Source: Erythrobacter sp. EC-HK427
Lineage (GTDB): Bacteria; Pseudomonadota; Alphaproteobacteria; Sphingomonadales; Sphingomonadaceae
Assembly (NCBI RefSeq): GCF_902498745.1
Contig: NZ_LR701479.1
Location: forward strand, 2,931,060-2,995,059
Length of the DNA: 64,000 nt
Direction of reading: 5' to 3'
Each line of letters opens with the position of its first letter. The stretch's first letter is position 1. The translations under genes and the position numbers were made by a program. Below, one piece after another: positions 1-8,851 of the stretch. A model generated the notes under the pieces. The model had not been told where the DNA came from. It searched no databases and saw only the letters and a program-made list of their open reading frames with translations.

Positions 1-378
1 GAGAAAGGCCGCGCCTGGCACGTGGCCAAACCGCTCGAACACGAGGCGATGCACGAAGCGGCGCAGGCGCTGGTGGGCTTGCATGATTTCACGACCTTCC
101 GCAGCGTGCATTGCCAGTCGGCGAGCCCTGTGAAAACGCTCGACCTGCTCACCGTCAGCCGCGAGGGTGAAGGCGTGATCATCCGCGCCGCCGCGCGCAG
201 TTTCCTGCATCATCAGGTGCGTTCGATGGTCGGCTGTCTCGCATTGGTCGGGCAAGGGACATGGGCCGTCGAGCAAGTGGCAGAGGCGCTCGCAGCGAAG
301 GATCGTGCCGCATTGGGGCTGAATGCCCCGCCAGAGGGTTTGTATTTCGTCGCTGCGAAATATCCCGACGAAGCCTAG
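1..378 (+). CDS. truA: tRNA pseudouridine synthase A, C-terminal part (partial)
   Basis: The reading frame is open from the first base of the window and ends at a TAG, so this is the 3' part of a gene that begins outside. The product isomerises uridines 38-40 of the tRNA anticodon stem to pseudouridine. The visible 125 residues carry the family's C-terminal signature, a [12 protein letters not shown] stretch about halfway, followed by the usual helical end. The catalytic aspartate lies in the missing N-terminal half. An in-frame GTG at base 22 is not a start; homology runs through it. A palindromic repeat begins 6 bases after the stop. Confidence 0.93.
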   Translation, partial: EKGRAWHVAKPLEHEAMHEAAQALVGLHDFTTFRSVHCQSASPVKTLDLLTVSREGEGVIIRAAARSFLHHQVRSMVGCLALVGQGTWAVEQVAEALAAKDRAALGLNAPPEGLYFVAAKYPDEA

Positions 379-384
379 CCATCC

Positions 385-463
385 CGTCATTGCGAGCGTA
401 GCGAAGCAATCCAGTCCCGTCGCTACTGGATTGCCGCGTCGCCTGCGGCTCCTCGCAATGACG
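385..463. repeat. 79-bp palindromic intergenic repeat, family A copy 1
   Basis: The ends are inverted copies of CGTCATTGCGAG (385-396 and 452-463), and an inner pair GCAATCCAG / CTGGATTGC (406-414, 426-434) adds a second stem. A copy of the same length, differing at only three internal positions and the last base, lies at 15765-15843. It sits between the truA stop and the ribosome-binding site of the next gene and has no coding potential of its own. It looks like a REP/MITE-type dispersed element. Confidence 0.85.
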
Positions 464-482
464 GCAATTGGGAGATTTTCAA

Positions 483-1595
483 ATGACCACCACAGGCCGC
501 CAACTCGTCTCCACCCTTACCGCCGATGGCACCATGACGCTGGCGCTGGAGGAAAAGACCTTCCCCGCCCCCACCGGCAACCAGGTGCTCGTGCGGATGG
601 AGGCCGCGCCGATCAATCCGTCCGACCTGTTCCTGATGACGACCGGCGCCGATCTTGCGAATGCCACTTACGAGCCCAGCAAAATCACCATGCAATTGCA
701 CCCGCAAGTCGCTGCCGGGCAGGCCGCGCGGCATGGCAAGCCGCAGACGGTCGGCAATGAAGGCGCGGGCACTGTTTTCGCGGCGGGCGAAGGCGAAATG
801 GCGCAGGCGCTGATGGGGCAGCGGGTCGCCTGCGTGCCCGGCAATGCGTTCGGCGAATACGCCCTTGCCGATGCGATGATGTGCATTCCGCTGGGCGAGC
901 ACACGTCAGAACAGGGCGCAAGTTCCTTCGTCAACCCGATGACAGCACTGGGTTTTGTCGAGACTGCCAAGCGCGAGAGACACGAAGCGATTATCCACGC
1001 CGCTGCCGCATCGAACCTGGGGCAAATGCTCGGCCGCATTTGTCAGGAGGACGGCATGGCGCTGGTCAATATCGTCCGCCGCGAGGAACAGGCCGCGATT
1101 CTGCGCGAACAGGGCGAACAGCACATCGTGAATTCCTCCGCCGAGGATTTCGAAAAGGCTCTGGCCAAGGCGATTGGCGAGACGGGCGCCTTTCTCGGCT
1201 ACGATCCGATTGGCGGCGGGCAGACGACCGACATCTGCCTGCGCGCGATGGAGCGGGTGGCCGCCTCGCAAATGACCGAATACAGCCGCTACGGCTCGGA
1301 TCAGGCGAAGAAGATGTATATCTACGGCCGCCTCGATCTCTCGCCGACGATCCTGACGCCAAGCTATGGTTTTGGCTGGACGGTGTCGGGCTGGCTGCTG
1401 ATGCCCTTCCTCGCCAGTTGCGATGTGCCGACGCTGATGGGCCTTCGCCAGCGGGTGGTGAGCGGCCTCACCACCACCTTCGCCAGCAGCTACAAGGCGC
1501 GCGTGGGGCTGGAGGAAATGCTCACCAAGGATGCGATCATGGACTACGCGCAGATGAAGACGGGCGAGAAATATCTGGTGGTGCCGGCGGGGTAG
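483..1595 (+). CDS. zinc-independent alcohol dehydrogenase / quinone oxidoreductase-like protein (MDR superfamily)
   Basis: A 370-residue protein of the medium-chain dehydrogenase/reductase fold. The N-terminal GroES-like part includes the family-typical APINPSDLFLM stretch, a glycine-containing GNEGAGTV segment follows, and the second half is a Rossmann-like domain. I see no cysteine/histidine set for structural or catalytic zinc, so a zinc-free NAD(P)H-dependent reductase is likelier than a classical alcohol dehydrogenase. The substrate is unknown. ATG 483 is chosen because GGAG stands 8 bases upstream; a TTG at 468 in the same frame lacks this. The gene stands alone between the repeat and a convergent gene. 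Confidence 0.82.
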   Translation: MTTTGRQLVSTLTADGTMTLALEEKTFPAPTGNQVLVRMEAAPINPSDLFLMTTGADLANATYEPSKITMQLHPQVAAGQAARHGKPQTVGNEGAGTVFAAGEGEMAQALMGQRVACVPGNAFGEYALADAMMCIPLGEHTSEQGASSFVNPMTALGFVETAKRERHEAIIHAAAASNLGQMLGRICQEDGMALVNIVRREEQAAILREQGEQHIVNSSAEDFEKALAKAIGETGAFLGYDPIGGGQTTDICLRAMERVAASQMTEYSRYGSDQAKKMYIYGRLDLSPTILTPSYGFGWTVSGWLLMPFLASCDVPTLMGLRQRVVSGLTTTFASSYKARVGLEEMLTKDAIMDYAQMKTGEKYLVVPAG

Positions 1596-1602
1596 CTTTA
1601 AC

Positions 1603-3801
1603 TTACGGCCCCCCGCCCTGCGCTTCCAGCTCTTCCTCCAGTTTGCGCCGGATCGCCTCTTCATCCACGTCGAGCGCAACGCCGCCATCGCGCACGCCGA
1701 CGCCGACCGGCACGCCATCGAAATCGGTTTCGAACACCGCCTCGCCATCGCGGATAATCAGGCGGCGGCCATCGCCCAGCGGGATGTCGCCGAGTTCGGG
1801 CACATCGAGCGGCTTGACCGGGCCTGAGGGGTTGGGTGTCGGCACCGGCTCGGTGGGCGCAGGTGCTGCCCCGGCTCCCAATGCGCCGCGCATGAAATCG
1901 CGCCAGATGCGCGCGGGCAAGCCGCCGCCGGAGACGCCATCAAGCGGCGTGTTGTCGTCATTGCCGATCCACACGCCCACCACCAGATCGCCCGCATAGC
2001 CGACGAACAGCGCGTCGCGATTGTCCTGCGTGGTGCCGGTTTTGCCGTAATTGGGAATGGCGAGCATCGCCGCGCGCCCCGTCCCGTCATTGATCGCGCT
2101 GCGCAGCATATCTTCGATTGCGGCATGATCGCGACTGCTCAGATCGCCCGAATTGCCCCACAGCCAGTCAAACCAGCCCTCTTCCTCTTGCGGGAAAGCG
2201 CGCGGGGTGACGGGGAAAGAATTGGCGGCGACACCGGCGTAGGCGGCGGTGAGTTCGATCAGGCTGACCGAGCTGGTGCCCAGCGCCAGCGAGGGATCGC
2301 CTTCCGCCAGCTCGCTCCTGATACCGAAATCGCGCGCGGTCTCGATCACCGCCGCGCTGCCGACATCGTTGAACAGCCGCACCGCGGCGACGTTGGACGA
2401 CTGCGCAAAGGCCTCGCGCAGAGTCAGCTCGTCCTGATACTCGTCATTGTAATTGCTGGGGCGATAGGTGCCGGTGGTAAACTCTGCGCCCGAGATGGTG
2501 TCGTCCAAATCCCAGCCATTGCGCAGCGCGGCGAGGTAAACGAACAGCTTGAAGGTGGAGCCCGGCTGGCGGCGCGCCTGCGTGGCGCGGTTGAAGGGAC
2601 TGTCCGAGTAATCCCGGCCACCGATCATCGCCACAACTTCGCCATTGGTGCGCATGGCCACCAGCGCCACTTGCGCCTCCCCCAGAGGGGCGCGCTCGAC
2701 CACGCGGCGGGCAATGCCCTGCAATTCGGAATCGAGCGTGGTGGTGAGCGTTTGTTCGGAATAGCCGTTCTCGGTCAGCCGCCGCGCTTCGGGCAGTGCC
2801 CAGTCGGCGAAATAGGTGCCGGTTGGCAGATCGTTGCGGGTGCGCACGTCCAGCTCCGGCACCGCCATCGCGTCCGCCTCTTCCTGCGTGATATATCCTG
2901 CGGCGACCATCGCGTTCTTGACCAGCGCATAACGCGCCGCTGCCGCTTCGGGATTGCGCGTGGGGGCCAAGCGGCTGGGGGCCTGCAACAGCCCGGCCAG
3001 CATCGCTGCCTGCTCGGGCCGCAGATTCTCCGGCTGGCGATAGAAATAATGCAAGCTCGCCGCACGGATGCCGTACATATTGTCGCCGAAATAGGCGTTG
3101 GAGAGATAGCGTTCGAGGATTTCATCCTTCGTCAGCCAAGCCTCCAGCCAGAACGCGATGAGCGCCTCGCGCGCCTTGCGCGTCAGCGTCTGTTCGGGCG
3201 TGAGGAAGGTAAATTTGGCGAGCTGCTGGGTAATGGTCGAGCCGCCACCCACGCCGGTAATCGCCGCACGCGCAATGCCGCGCGGGTCGACACCCCAGTG
3301 CGAATAGAAGCGTCTATCCTCGATGGCGAGGAAGGGTTCGAAGACGTGATCAGGCAGGTCGGCAATCTGTACCGGCTCGTCCACCACCGCGCCGTTGCGG
3401 GCAATCGGCGTGCCGTCAGCCGCCAGCAGGGTCAGCTGCGGCGGCGCAATCGGCTGCAGGCTTTTGGAAAGCGGCGCGGTAATCGCGAGATAGCCGACCA
3501 GCAGGAAGAAGACGAGCAGGATACCTGCGATCCAGCGGCTGATCCACCATAGCCAGGATTTGCCCCGCATCCGCGCGGGGAGAAAGCGCCGCCAGCCCTG
3601 CGGTGCGGCCATAGGCGGCAGATAGTCTCCCGGCATACCGCCAGGGTGGCCACCAGGATAGGCATGCGTAGGGTAATCCTCGTCATCATCACCCAACCCG
3701 TGCAAGGGCGACCATGGCGCATTTTCGAGCGCAAGGTCGCGCTCGCTCCAGCCGCCCGCCGCCTCGCGCCTGTCGCGCTTGCTGAAAAGGTTACGCCACA
3801 T
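1603..3801 (-). CDS. class A penicillin-binding protein (PBP1A-type, transglycosylase/transpeptidase)
   Basis: A bifunctional peptidoglycan polymerase of 732 residues. An N-terminal cytoplasmic tail (1-85, glycine/proline-rich) is followed by one transmembrane segment (about 86-107). A glycosyltransferase 51 domain has the catalytic EDRRFYSHWGVD motif (E161) and GGSTITQQLAK. The transpeptidase domain has the three expected motifs: STFK with S415, SSN at 468-470 and KTGT at 587-590. The C-terminal tail of about 80 residues is acidic and proline-rich and matches no domain I know. It is monocistronic, convergent with the oxidoreductase gene 7 bases away. Which PBP1 paralogue it is cannot be settled from the sequence alone. 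Confidence 0.93.
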   Translation of the reverse strand: MWRNLFSKRDRREAAGGWSERDLALENAPWSPLHGLGDDDEDYPTHAYPGGHPGGMPGDYLPPMAAPQGWRRFLPARMRGKSWLWWISRWIAGILLVFFLLVGYLAITAPLSKSLQPIAPPQLTLLAADGTPIARNGAVVDEPVQIADLPDHVFEPFLAIEDRRFYSHWGVDPRGIARAAITGVGGGSTITQQLAKFTFLTPEQTLTRKAREALIAFWLEAWLTKDEILERYLSNAYFGDNMYGIRAASLHYFYRQPENLRPEQAAMLAGLLQAPSRLAPTRNPEAAAARYALVKNAMVAAGYITQEEADAMAVPELDVRTRNDLPTGTYFADWALPEARRLTENGYSEQTLTTTLDSELQGIARRVVERAPLGEAQVALVAMRTNGEVVAMIGGRDYSDSPFNRATQARRQPGSTFKLFVYLAALRNGWDLDDTISGAEFTTGTYRPSNYNDEYQDELTLREAFAQSSNVAAVRLFNDVGSAAVIETARDFGIRSELAEGDPSLALGTSSVSLIELTAAYAGVAANSFPVTPRAFPQEEEGWFDWLWGNSGDLSSRDHAAIEDMLRSAINDGTGRAAMLAIPNYGKTGTTQDNRDALFVGYAGDLVVGVWIGNDDNTPLDGVSGGGLPARIWRDFMRGALGAGAAPAPTEPVPTPNPSGPVKPLDVPELGDIPLGDGRRLIIRDGEAVFETDFDGVPVGVGVRDGGVALDVDEEAIRRKLEEELEAQGGGP

Positions 3802-3950
3802 TGTCTCTACACTGAACCACTAGCCAGTGTGTTAGCAAGGCAATACAGCAATGGCGAGCGAATTTTGGCCAATTCCGCCGGTTCCCCTCAATGGTCACGC
3901 GCAGCGCTGCTAACGCGTGTTGCCTGAATATCAGGTGATGCGCCGCCCTA

Positions 3951-3978
3951 CCAATATGGAAACCCCAATATGGAAACC
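3951..3978. repeat. perfect 14-bp tandem duplication
   Basis: CCAATATGGAAACC occurs twice in direct contact (3951-3964 and 3965-3978) in the gap between the penicillin-binding protein and the M8 peptidase genes, 10 bases before the peptidase terminator. It is probably a replication-slippage duplication; no function is evident. Confidence 0.9.
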
Positions 3979-3988
3979 TTCCGGCCAT

Positions 3989-4021
3989 AAAAAAGGGGGC
4001 GGATGCCGCAGCGCCCGCCCC
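3989..4021 (-). terminator. rho-independent terminator after the M8 peptidase gene
   Basis: Read on the minus strand, GGGGCGG pairs with CCGCCCC (4015-4021 with 3996-4002) around a 12-base loop and runs straight into six T residues (complement of 3989-3994). It lies 25 bases past the stop of the minus-strand peptidase gene. Confidence 0.85.
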
Positions 4022-4046
4022 ATTTCTATCGACTGATCCAGCGCGA

Positions 4047-4961
4047 TCAGGCGATATTGTACTCGTCCACAATCTGGCGATAGTTCGAGTTCAGCTCGTA
4101 ACCCAGATCGGCAAAGGAAGCGGCGCTCCAATAGCTGATATAGTTGGGGTCCGAAATGAAGCCGGTGAACAGCTCATTGGTGTAGGTTGCATCGTCCCAG
4201 TGGCCGAATGCCGTGCCCTGGCCACCATCGGTTTCGATGGCGATCGTATCGTCGCCATTGAACTGCAAAGCGTGCTCCGCCGAAGCCAGCGCACCGCCGA
4301 AAGTGTTGTCGGGAAGCAACAGGCCAAGACGATCCCACAGCGTGCCCAGACCCAGCACGTGCGCCATTTCGTGCACGACGATATCGTCGAACAGGCCAAG
4401 CCCGTTGAACGCATCGGCATCGGCGATATCGAATTCCATGATGCCCTTCACCGTCAACTGGCTATCGGTGCGAATGGAGCTCGGACCGGCGCGACCGAGC
4501 ACGCCGCCCGAACCGTCGATATTGATGAGCGAGGCGGTGATGACGAGGTCGTCAATCGTTTCCGTGGTGGCGCGCTTGCCGCGACCACTGGTAATCGTCA
4601 CGTCCTGCAGGTCACCGACGATAAGGGAGGAGTAGAAATCCGCCGCTGCGACAAAGATGTCATACAGCGCCTGCGTCCACGTGCCTTCGAACACGATGGT
4701 GATGTTGAACGCGCCTGCGGCACCACTGGTGTAGGGGCTGAAGGTGGTGCCACCGCCGCCGTCACCACCGCCGCCGCCGCCGCCGGGCGTGCCACCGGGC
4801 TTGGCATTGGCGAGATCGACACCAAAGTGCTCGACATCGATTTCGCGCACCAGATTAACGTCTTCCACTTGCTGCTTGCGGCCAAAGGCCTTGGCAAACG
4901 TGCGGTAATCGAGTCCCAGCGAAACATCCTCTGCCATCTGGCTCGTGAAGGATTTGTACAT
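4047..4961 (-). CDS. leishmanolysin-like (M8 family) zinc metallopeptidase
   Basis: A 304-residue protein with the M8 metzincin pattern: HEMAHVLGLGTLW with zinc ligands H197 and H201 and catalytic E198, a distant third ligand H254 in GHW, then the family-typical NEL-TG (262-267) and ASFADLGYEL. Residues 57-71 are an almost pure glycine linker between a small N-terminal part and the catalytic domain. No classical signal peptide is seen at the N-terminus. The methionine usually found in the Met-turn near residue 278 appears to be missing. ATG 4961 is chosen because AAGGGG lies 6 bases upstream; the base-4964 TTG is less likely. A terminator follows. Function in protein degradation is inferred from the family; localisation is unknown. 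Confidence 0.85.
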   Translation of the reverse strand: MYKSFTSQMAEDVSLGLDYRTFAKAFGRKQQVEDVNLVREIDVEHFGVDLANAKPGGTPGGGGGGGDGGGGTTFSPYTSGAAGAFNITIVFEGTWTQALYDIFVAAADFYSSLIVGDLQDVTITSGRGKRATTETIDDLVITASLINIDGSGGVLGRAGPSSIRTDSQLTVKGIMEFDIADADAFNGLGLFDDIVVHEMAHVLGLGTLWDRLGLLLPDNTFGGALASAEHALQFNGDDTIAIETDGGQGTAFGHWDDATYTNELFTGFISDPNYISYWSAASFADLGYELNSNYRQIVDEYNIA

Positions 4962-5079
4962 CAACGTCCCCTTACATTCTTGTTTTGCGCAAGCACCCCT
5001 GTGCTGCTGACTCGAATGTTACCCGCTTTGCTTGCGGGGGCAATAAGGGATTTGGATAATCCCCTGTTCACCGGACAGC

Positions 5080-5129
5080 AAAAACGCCCGCTTCGTCGGA
5101 TTTTACAAGAATCCGACGAAGATCGGGCG
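5080..5129 (-). terminator. rho-independent terminator after the M28 peptidase gene
   Basis: A long hairpin: CGCCCG (5085-5090) pairs with CGGGCG (5124-5129) and, inside it, CTTCGTCGGATT (5091-5102) pairs with AATCCGACGAAG (5110-5121). On the minus strand it ends in five T residues (complement of 5080-5084), placing it 25 bases past the M28 stop codon. Confidence 0.92.
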
Positions 5130-5154
5130 ATCTGCTTGTGTTAGTTGGTTATCT

Positions 5155-6810
5155 TTACTCGCCGCCCTGCACCGGGCCGCCGAACACATCGCCGAAGAAA
5201 TCGCCGGAGTTCCACGCGGGCGTTTCCGGCATATTGCCGACATCGCGCACCACCAGATAGGCGATATCCGCAAAGCGGCCCAGCTGTTCGTAGGCGATCA
5301 GATCGGCCTCGTCAGACGGTTCGTGATAATGGGTGGAAAGGAAAGACGTCTGCGCTTCCTGCCCGCCATTGCCGAAACCGATTTCGACATAGACCGCAGG
5401 GATGCCGGCGCGGACATAGGAGTACTGGTCGGAACGGAAGAAGAAATTCTCGCCCGGATTGGGATCGGGCACCAGCGTCAGGCCATAGGCCGCGACTGCC
5501 GCATCGACTGCCGCGCCCAGATTGGATCGATCCGAGCCGAACGCCACGACATCCACGAAGGGATAAGTCAGCACCGGCATATCGACATTGACGTTGGCGA
5601 CGATGGAACCGTTGTCCAGATCCTGATTGTTGGCGTGATAGGACGAACCGAGCAAGCCCAGCTCCTCAGCGCCCAGCGCGGCAAAGATGACCGGCCGACG
5701 CGGCGGCTCTGCGGCGAGCAGACGCCCCATTTCGAGCAGCGCGGAAACGCCCGTCGCATTGTCCATCGCGCCGTTATACAGCTGGTCATTGTCTGGCCCG
5801 TGGCCAGCCTGCAGCCCTTCATGGTCAAGATGCGCGGTGATGACGACATATTCGTCCGCCACCGAAGGATCGGTGCCCGGCAGCATCGCCAGCACATTGC
5901 CGGTGGTCAGCTCGTGCTCGTATGCATTGGCGTAGCTGACGCGCACGGTGCGATCGATTTCAAAGCTCGGCATATCGCTGCCCGGCGTGCGCAGCGCGGC
6001 GTTGAGCGCGTCCATATCGAACGCGGTTCCGGCGAGCAGCTCGCGCGACAGAGCGGGCGAGGCAACCAGCGCAAATTCCAGATCGCCGCCGCCGTCAAAA
6101 GCGACCCCGTCCGGCCCCGCCCAGGTCAGGCCGCCGACATTGCCGAAGAAGCTGACTGCGCGCTCATACGGGATATTCTGCGCTTCGGGCCACACCATGA
6201 TCGCACCAACCGCGCCCGATGCGGCAAAGCGTTCCGCCCCCGCCTGCAACAGGTGGGTGGAGAGCAGCGAATCGAGATCGTCATGCAGGTCAAACACCCA
6301 GACGACGATCTTGCCTTCGAGGTCGACACCTTCGAGATCGTTGTAGCCGAGCGAGGGGATTTGCAGGCCGTGGCCGACAAACACCAGTTCGGCTTCCACC
6401 GTTCCGGCGCCATCTTCACCGCCCGCGCTGGCAAAGCCGCCGCCGACAAAATCCGTGCCGTATTCGGCCTTCATGCGGCTGCCATCGGCGCCGATAATGC
6501 CCATCCGCGTATCCGCCGCCGCACTATGGCGCACCAGATTGAAGCTCTGGTAGTAGCTGTCTCCGTCGCCCGCTGGCAGCAGGCCGATATCGGCATAGCG
6601 GCCCGCGACATATTGCGCCGCGCGTTCATAGCCATCGGTGCCCGCCTCGCGGCCTTCCATCGCGTCATCAGCCAGCGTGCGCACGTCATTTTCCAGCGTC
6701 GCGCGGTCGGTCAGCGGATTGGTCGAAACCGACGGATCGGCAACCTGCGCGGCAGCCGGTACCGCAACGAAAGCGAGCGCCGCAGCGCCGATGAGCAAAA
6801 CGTGTTTCAT
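5155..6810 (-). CDS. M28 family exported aminopeptidase
   Basis: A 551-residue zinc peptidase with a clear signal peptide (1-21, cleavage after AAA/AQ), so periplasmic or secreted. A protease-associated-like insert lies between about 115 and 260. The M28 catalytic core follows with the expected metal ligands and general base: H327 in TAHLDHEG, D350 in GAMDNATG, the paired glutamates E382-E383 in LGAEELGLLG, D410 in NVDMP, and a late histidine in STHYHEPSD. It removes N-terminal residues from peptides. The gene stands alone on the minus strand with its own terminator; the start gives the signal peptide directly. Confidence 0.93.
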   Translation of the reverse strand: MKHVLLIGAAALAFVAVPAAAQVADPSVSTNPLTDRATLENDVRTLADDAMEGREAGTDGYERAAQYVAGRYADIGLLPAGDGDSYYQSFNLVRHSAAADTRMGIIGADGSRMKAEYGTDFVGGGFASAGGEDGAGTVEAELVFVGHGLQIPSLGYNDLEGVDLEGKIVVWVFDLHDDLDSLLSTHLLQAGAERFAASGAVGAIMVWPEAQNIPYERAVSFFGNVGGLTWAGPDGVAFDGGGDLEFALVASPALSRELLAGTAFDMDALNAALRTPGSDMPSFEIDRTVRVSYANAYEHELTTGNVLAMLPGTDPSVADEYVVITAHLDHEGLQAGHGPDNDQLYNGAMDNATGVSALLEMGRLLAAEPPRRPVIFAALGAEELGLLGSSYHANNQDLDNGSIVANVNVDMPVLTYPFVDVVAFGSDRSNLGAAVDAAVAAYGLTLVPDPNPGENFFFRSDQYSYVRAGIPAVYVEIGFGNGGQEAQTSFLSTHYHEPSDEADLIAYEQLGRFADIAYLVVRDVGNMPETPAWNSGDFFGDVFGGPVQGGE

Positions 6811-6905
6811 GTAATCAAAGGATCCCGTTCAATGTCCAATATGCGCGGACGCTACACACCCGTGCATGAACCGCAAGTGGCGTGCGCAAGCCGCCGCTGC
6901 AAAAC

Positions 6906-7754
6906 TTACCAGCCATAGGTGGTGCGCACCTCGCTGGGGACCACGACAAACTCGGTCGGGTTGATTTCCGGCGTGACGCGCAAGGTGGCGCGGTTTTCCT
7001 GCCGCACCGCATCGATCACCTCGAACCGCAGGCCGAACATATAGAAGCCGCCGCGATTGCCCTCGCCAAAACGCACATCGTTGAACCGGCGGGCGGTAAA
7101 GCGGCCGCTTTGCCAAGTGTCGAAACTGCGGGTGCTGCCCCGCTGGATCACATCAAGCTGCAACTGCACTACGCTGCGCCCCACCCGGATCATGCTGATG
7201 CGGGCGATGTCGTCGGCGGTACCCATCGGCTCGGCCATCAGGTCTTCGAACGCCAGAGGTTCAACCGCGCCCAGATCGACGATTCCCGGCCCGTCGCCCA
7301 GCACAATCGCACGATCGAGCAGCAGATCCTTGTCGCTGTCCTGCAGGCAAACGACCTTGTCCTGCAACGAATTCAGCATACTGCCGAACATCGCGCCCAT
7401 GAAGCCGGAACCCTCCTGCGCCTCTGCCACACGGCTGCGGGTGCAATAGGCGACCTCGCCATTGTCAAGCAGCGCCTTGGGCAGCAATTCGCCCGCAGGA
7501 AGGGTCAAAGTCTCGCCGTCCTGCTCGATCACGACATCGCGGCTGAGCCGTGTGGAGAAGGCCCAGCGCAGCGGCAGTTCGAGCACCGCCTCGCCCTCGA
7601 CAAACTCGCGCTCCAGCCGCTCGGTCGCACCGGGCAGAATGATGATCGGCGATTGCTGCCAGCGCACCGGTGCCTGTGCATCTTCCTGCGCCATGGCAGG
7701 AGTTACCGACGCACCCAAGACGAATGCAGCGACGTAAACCGAGCTAAACTTCAT
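6906..7754 (-). CDS. exported protein of unknown function
   Basis: A 282-residue protein starting with a good signal peptide (MKFSSVYVAAF..., cleavage after AMA at about 22), hence periplasmic or outer-membrane associated. The start at 7754 is chosen for this signal peptide; a longer frame upstream would overlap cobS and give an arginine-rich non-secretory N-terminus. The mature part is rich in beta-type segments, has two cysteines in the middle, and shows no motif I recognise. It lies 50 bases downstream of cobS on the same strand, where cobT is often found in relatives, but it is not cobT. Confidence 0.75.
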   Translation of the reverse strand: MKFSSVYVAAFVLGASVTPAMAQEDAQAPVRWQQSPIIILPGATERLEREFVEGEAVLELPLRWAFSTRLSRDVVIEQDGETLTLPAGELLPKALLDNGEVAYCTRSRVAEAQEGSGFMGAMFGSMLNSLQDKVVCLQDSDKDLLLDRAIVLGDGPGIVDLGAVEPLAFEDLMAEPMGTADDIARISMIRVGRSVVQLQLDVIQRGSTRSFDTWQSGRFTARRFNDVRFGEGNRGGFYMFGLRFEVIDAVRQENRATLRVTPEINPTEFVVVPSEVRTTYGW

Positions 7755-7804
7755 CGACCCTGCTCCCCAAAGGCCGGTGCTAGCGGACACCGGCGACTTG
7801 CAAA

Positions 7805-8785
7805 CTACCCCTTCACCACGCTTTCGGGCAATTCCTTGCCGAAAACACGCTGGTAATACTCGGCCACCAGCATCCGTTCTGCCTCGTCGCACTTGTTGAG
7901 GAAGCTGAGGCGGAAGGCGAAGCCGGGGTCGCCGAAAATCTCGGTGTTCTGCGCCCACGTGATCACCGTGCGCGGGCTCATCACGGTCGAGATGTCGCCA
8001 TTCATAAAGCCCTGCCGCGACAGGTCTGCCACGCGGATCATGTCCGCCACCAGATCGGCCCCCAGCGTCGTCTTTGCGCCGACAATCGCGCGCTCGGTTT
8101 CGGCGGGCAGATAGTTGAGACCGACCACGATGTTCCAGCGGTCCATCTGTCCCTGGTTGATCGCCTGCGTGCCATGATACAGCCCGCTCGTATCGCCGAG
8201 GCCCACCGTGTTGGCGGTGGCGAAAAGGCGGAAATGCGGATCGGGGCGGATCACGCGGTTCTGGTCGAGCAGGGTCAGCTTGCCTGCCTGTTCCAGCACG
8301 CGCTGAATCACGAACATCACATCGGGGCGGCCCGCATCATATTCGTCGAACACCAGCGCCACCGGATGCTGGAGCGCCCATGGCAGCAGGCCTTCACGGA
8401 ACTCGGTCACCTGCAAGCCATCGCGCAGCACGATCGCATCGCGCCCGATCAGGTCGATCCGGCTGATATGCGCATCGAGATTGATGCGCACGGTCGGCCA
8501 GTTGAGCCGCGCGGCGACCTGTTCGATGTGAGTCGATTTGCCCGTGCCGTGATAGCCCTGCACCATCACCCGGCGGTTGTGCGCAAATCCGGCGAGGATC
8601 GCGAGGGTCGTGTCGGGATCGAACACATAGCTGTCATCGGTATCGGGCACACGTTCATCCGCCTTGGAGAAGGCGGGAACTTTCATGTCGATATCGATAC
8701 CGAACACCTCGCGCACGCTGACCTCTGTGTCGGGCGCTGCAAGGATGGTGGAGCCGGTTTCGGAAGGTTTGGTCATATCATTCAT
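7805..8785 (-). CDS. cobS: cobaltochelatase CobS subunit (MoxR-type AAA+ ATPase)
   Basis: CobS is the AAA+ subunit that, with CobT, drives cobalt insertion by CobN in aerobic cobalamin synthesis. The 326-residue product has Walker A GYHGTGKS (77-84), a Walker B-type segment ending in VFDEYDAGR, and a sensor/arginine region [13 protein letters not shown]. Start ATG 8785 is the first of two close ATGs (the other is 8776); a longer frame is less likely. In many alphaproteobacteria cobS sits next to a J-domain gene and bolA; here these lie 4.4 kb away, and cobT is not in the window. A CobS-like protein without CobT/CobN could have another role. Confidence 0.9.
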   Translation of the reverse strand: MNDMTKPSETGSTILAAPDTEVSVREVFGIDIDMKVPAFSKADERVPDTDDSYVFDPDTTLAILAGFAHNRRVMVQGYHGTGKSTHIEQVAARLNWPTVRINLDAHISRIDLIGRDAIVLRDGLQVTEFREGLLPWALQHPVALVFDEYDAGRPDVMFVIQRVLEQAGKLTLLDQNRVIRPDPHFRLFATANTVGLGDTSGLYHGTQAINQGQMDRWNIVVGLNYLPAETERAIVGAKTTLGADLVADMIRVADLSRQGFMNGDISTVMSPRTVITWAQNTEIFGDPGFAFRLSFLNKCDEAERMLVAEYYQRVFGKELPESVVKG

Positions 8786-8851
8786 CTCGCCGCGCTGCCT
8801 AGACGGGGGAGCGGTGTGCTGCAACACGGGATATCGGCGAGCATTGCCGGT

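Noticed and set aside
2125-3552. Long plus-strand open frame opposite the penicillin-binding protein
   Set aside because: Antisense frame kept open by GC-rich codons; no family pattern, and the real gene on the other strand has all PBP motifs.
3809-3830. ACACTG...CAGTGT inverted repeat just upstream of the penicillin-binding protein gene
   Set aside because: Six-base arms with a ten-base spacer are expected by chance at this density; no supporting promoter elements were recognised.
5323-6918. Long plus-strand open frame opposite the M28 peptidase
   Set aside because: Composition is typical of an antisense shadow (arginine/histidine-rich), with no motif or ribosome-binding site.
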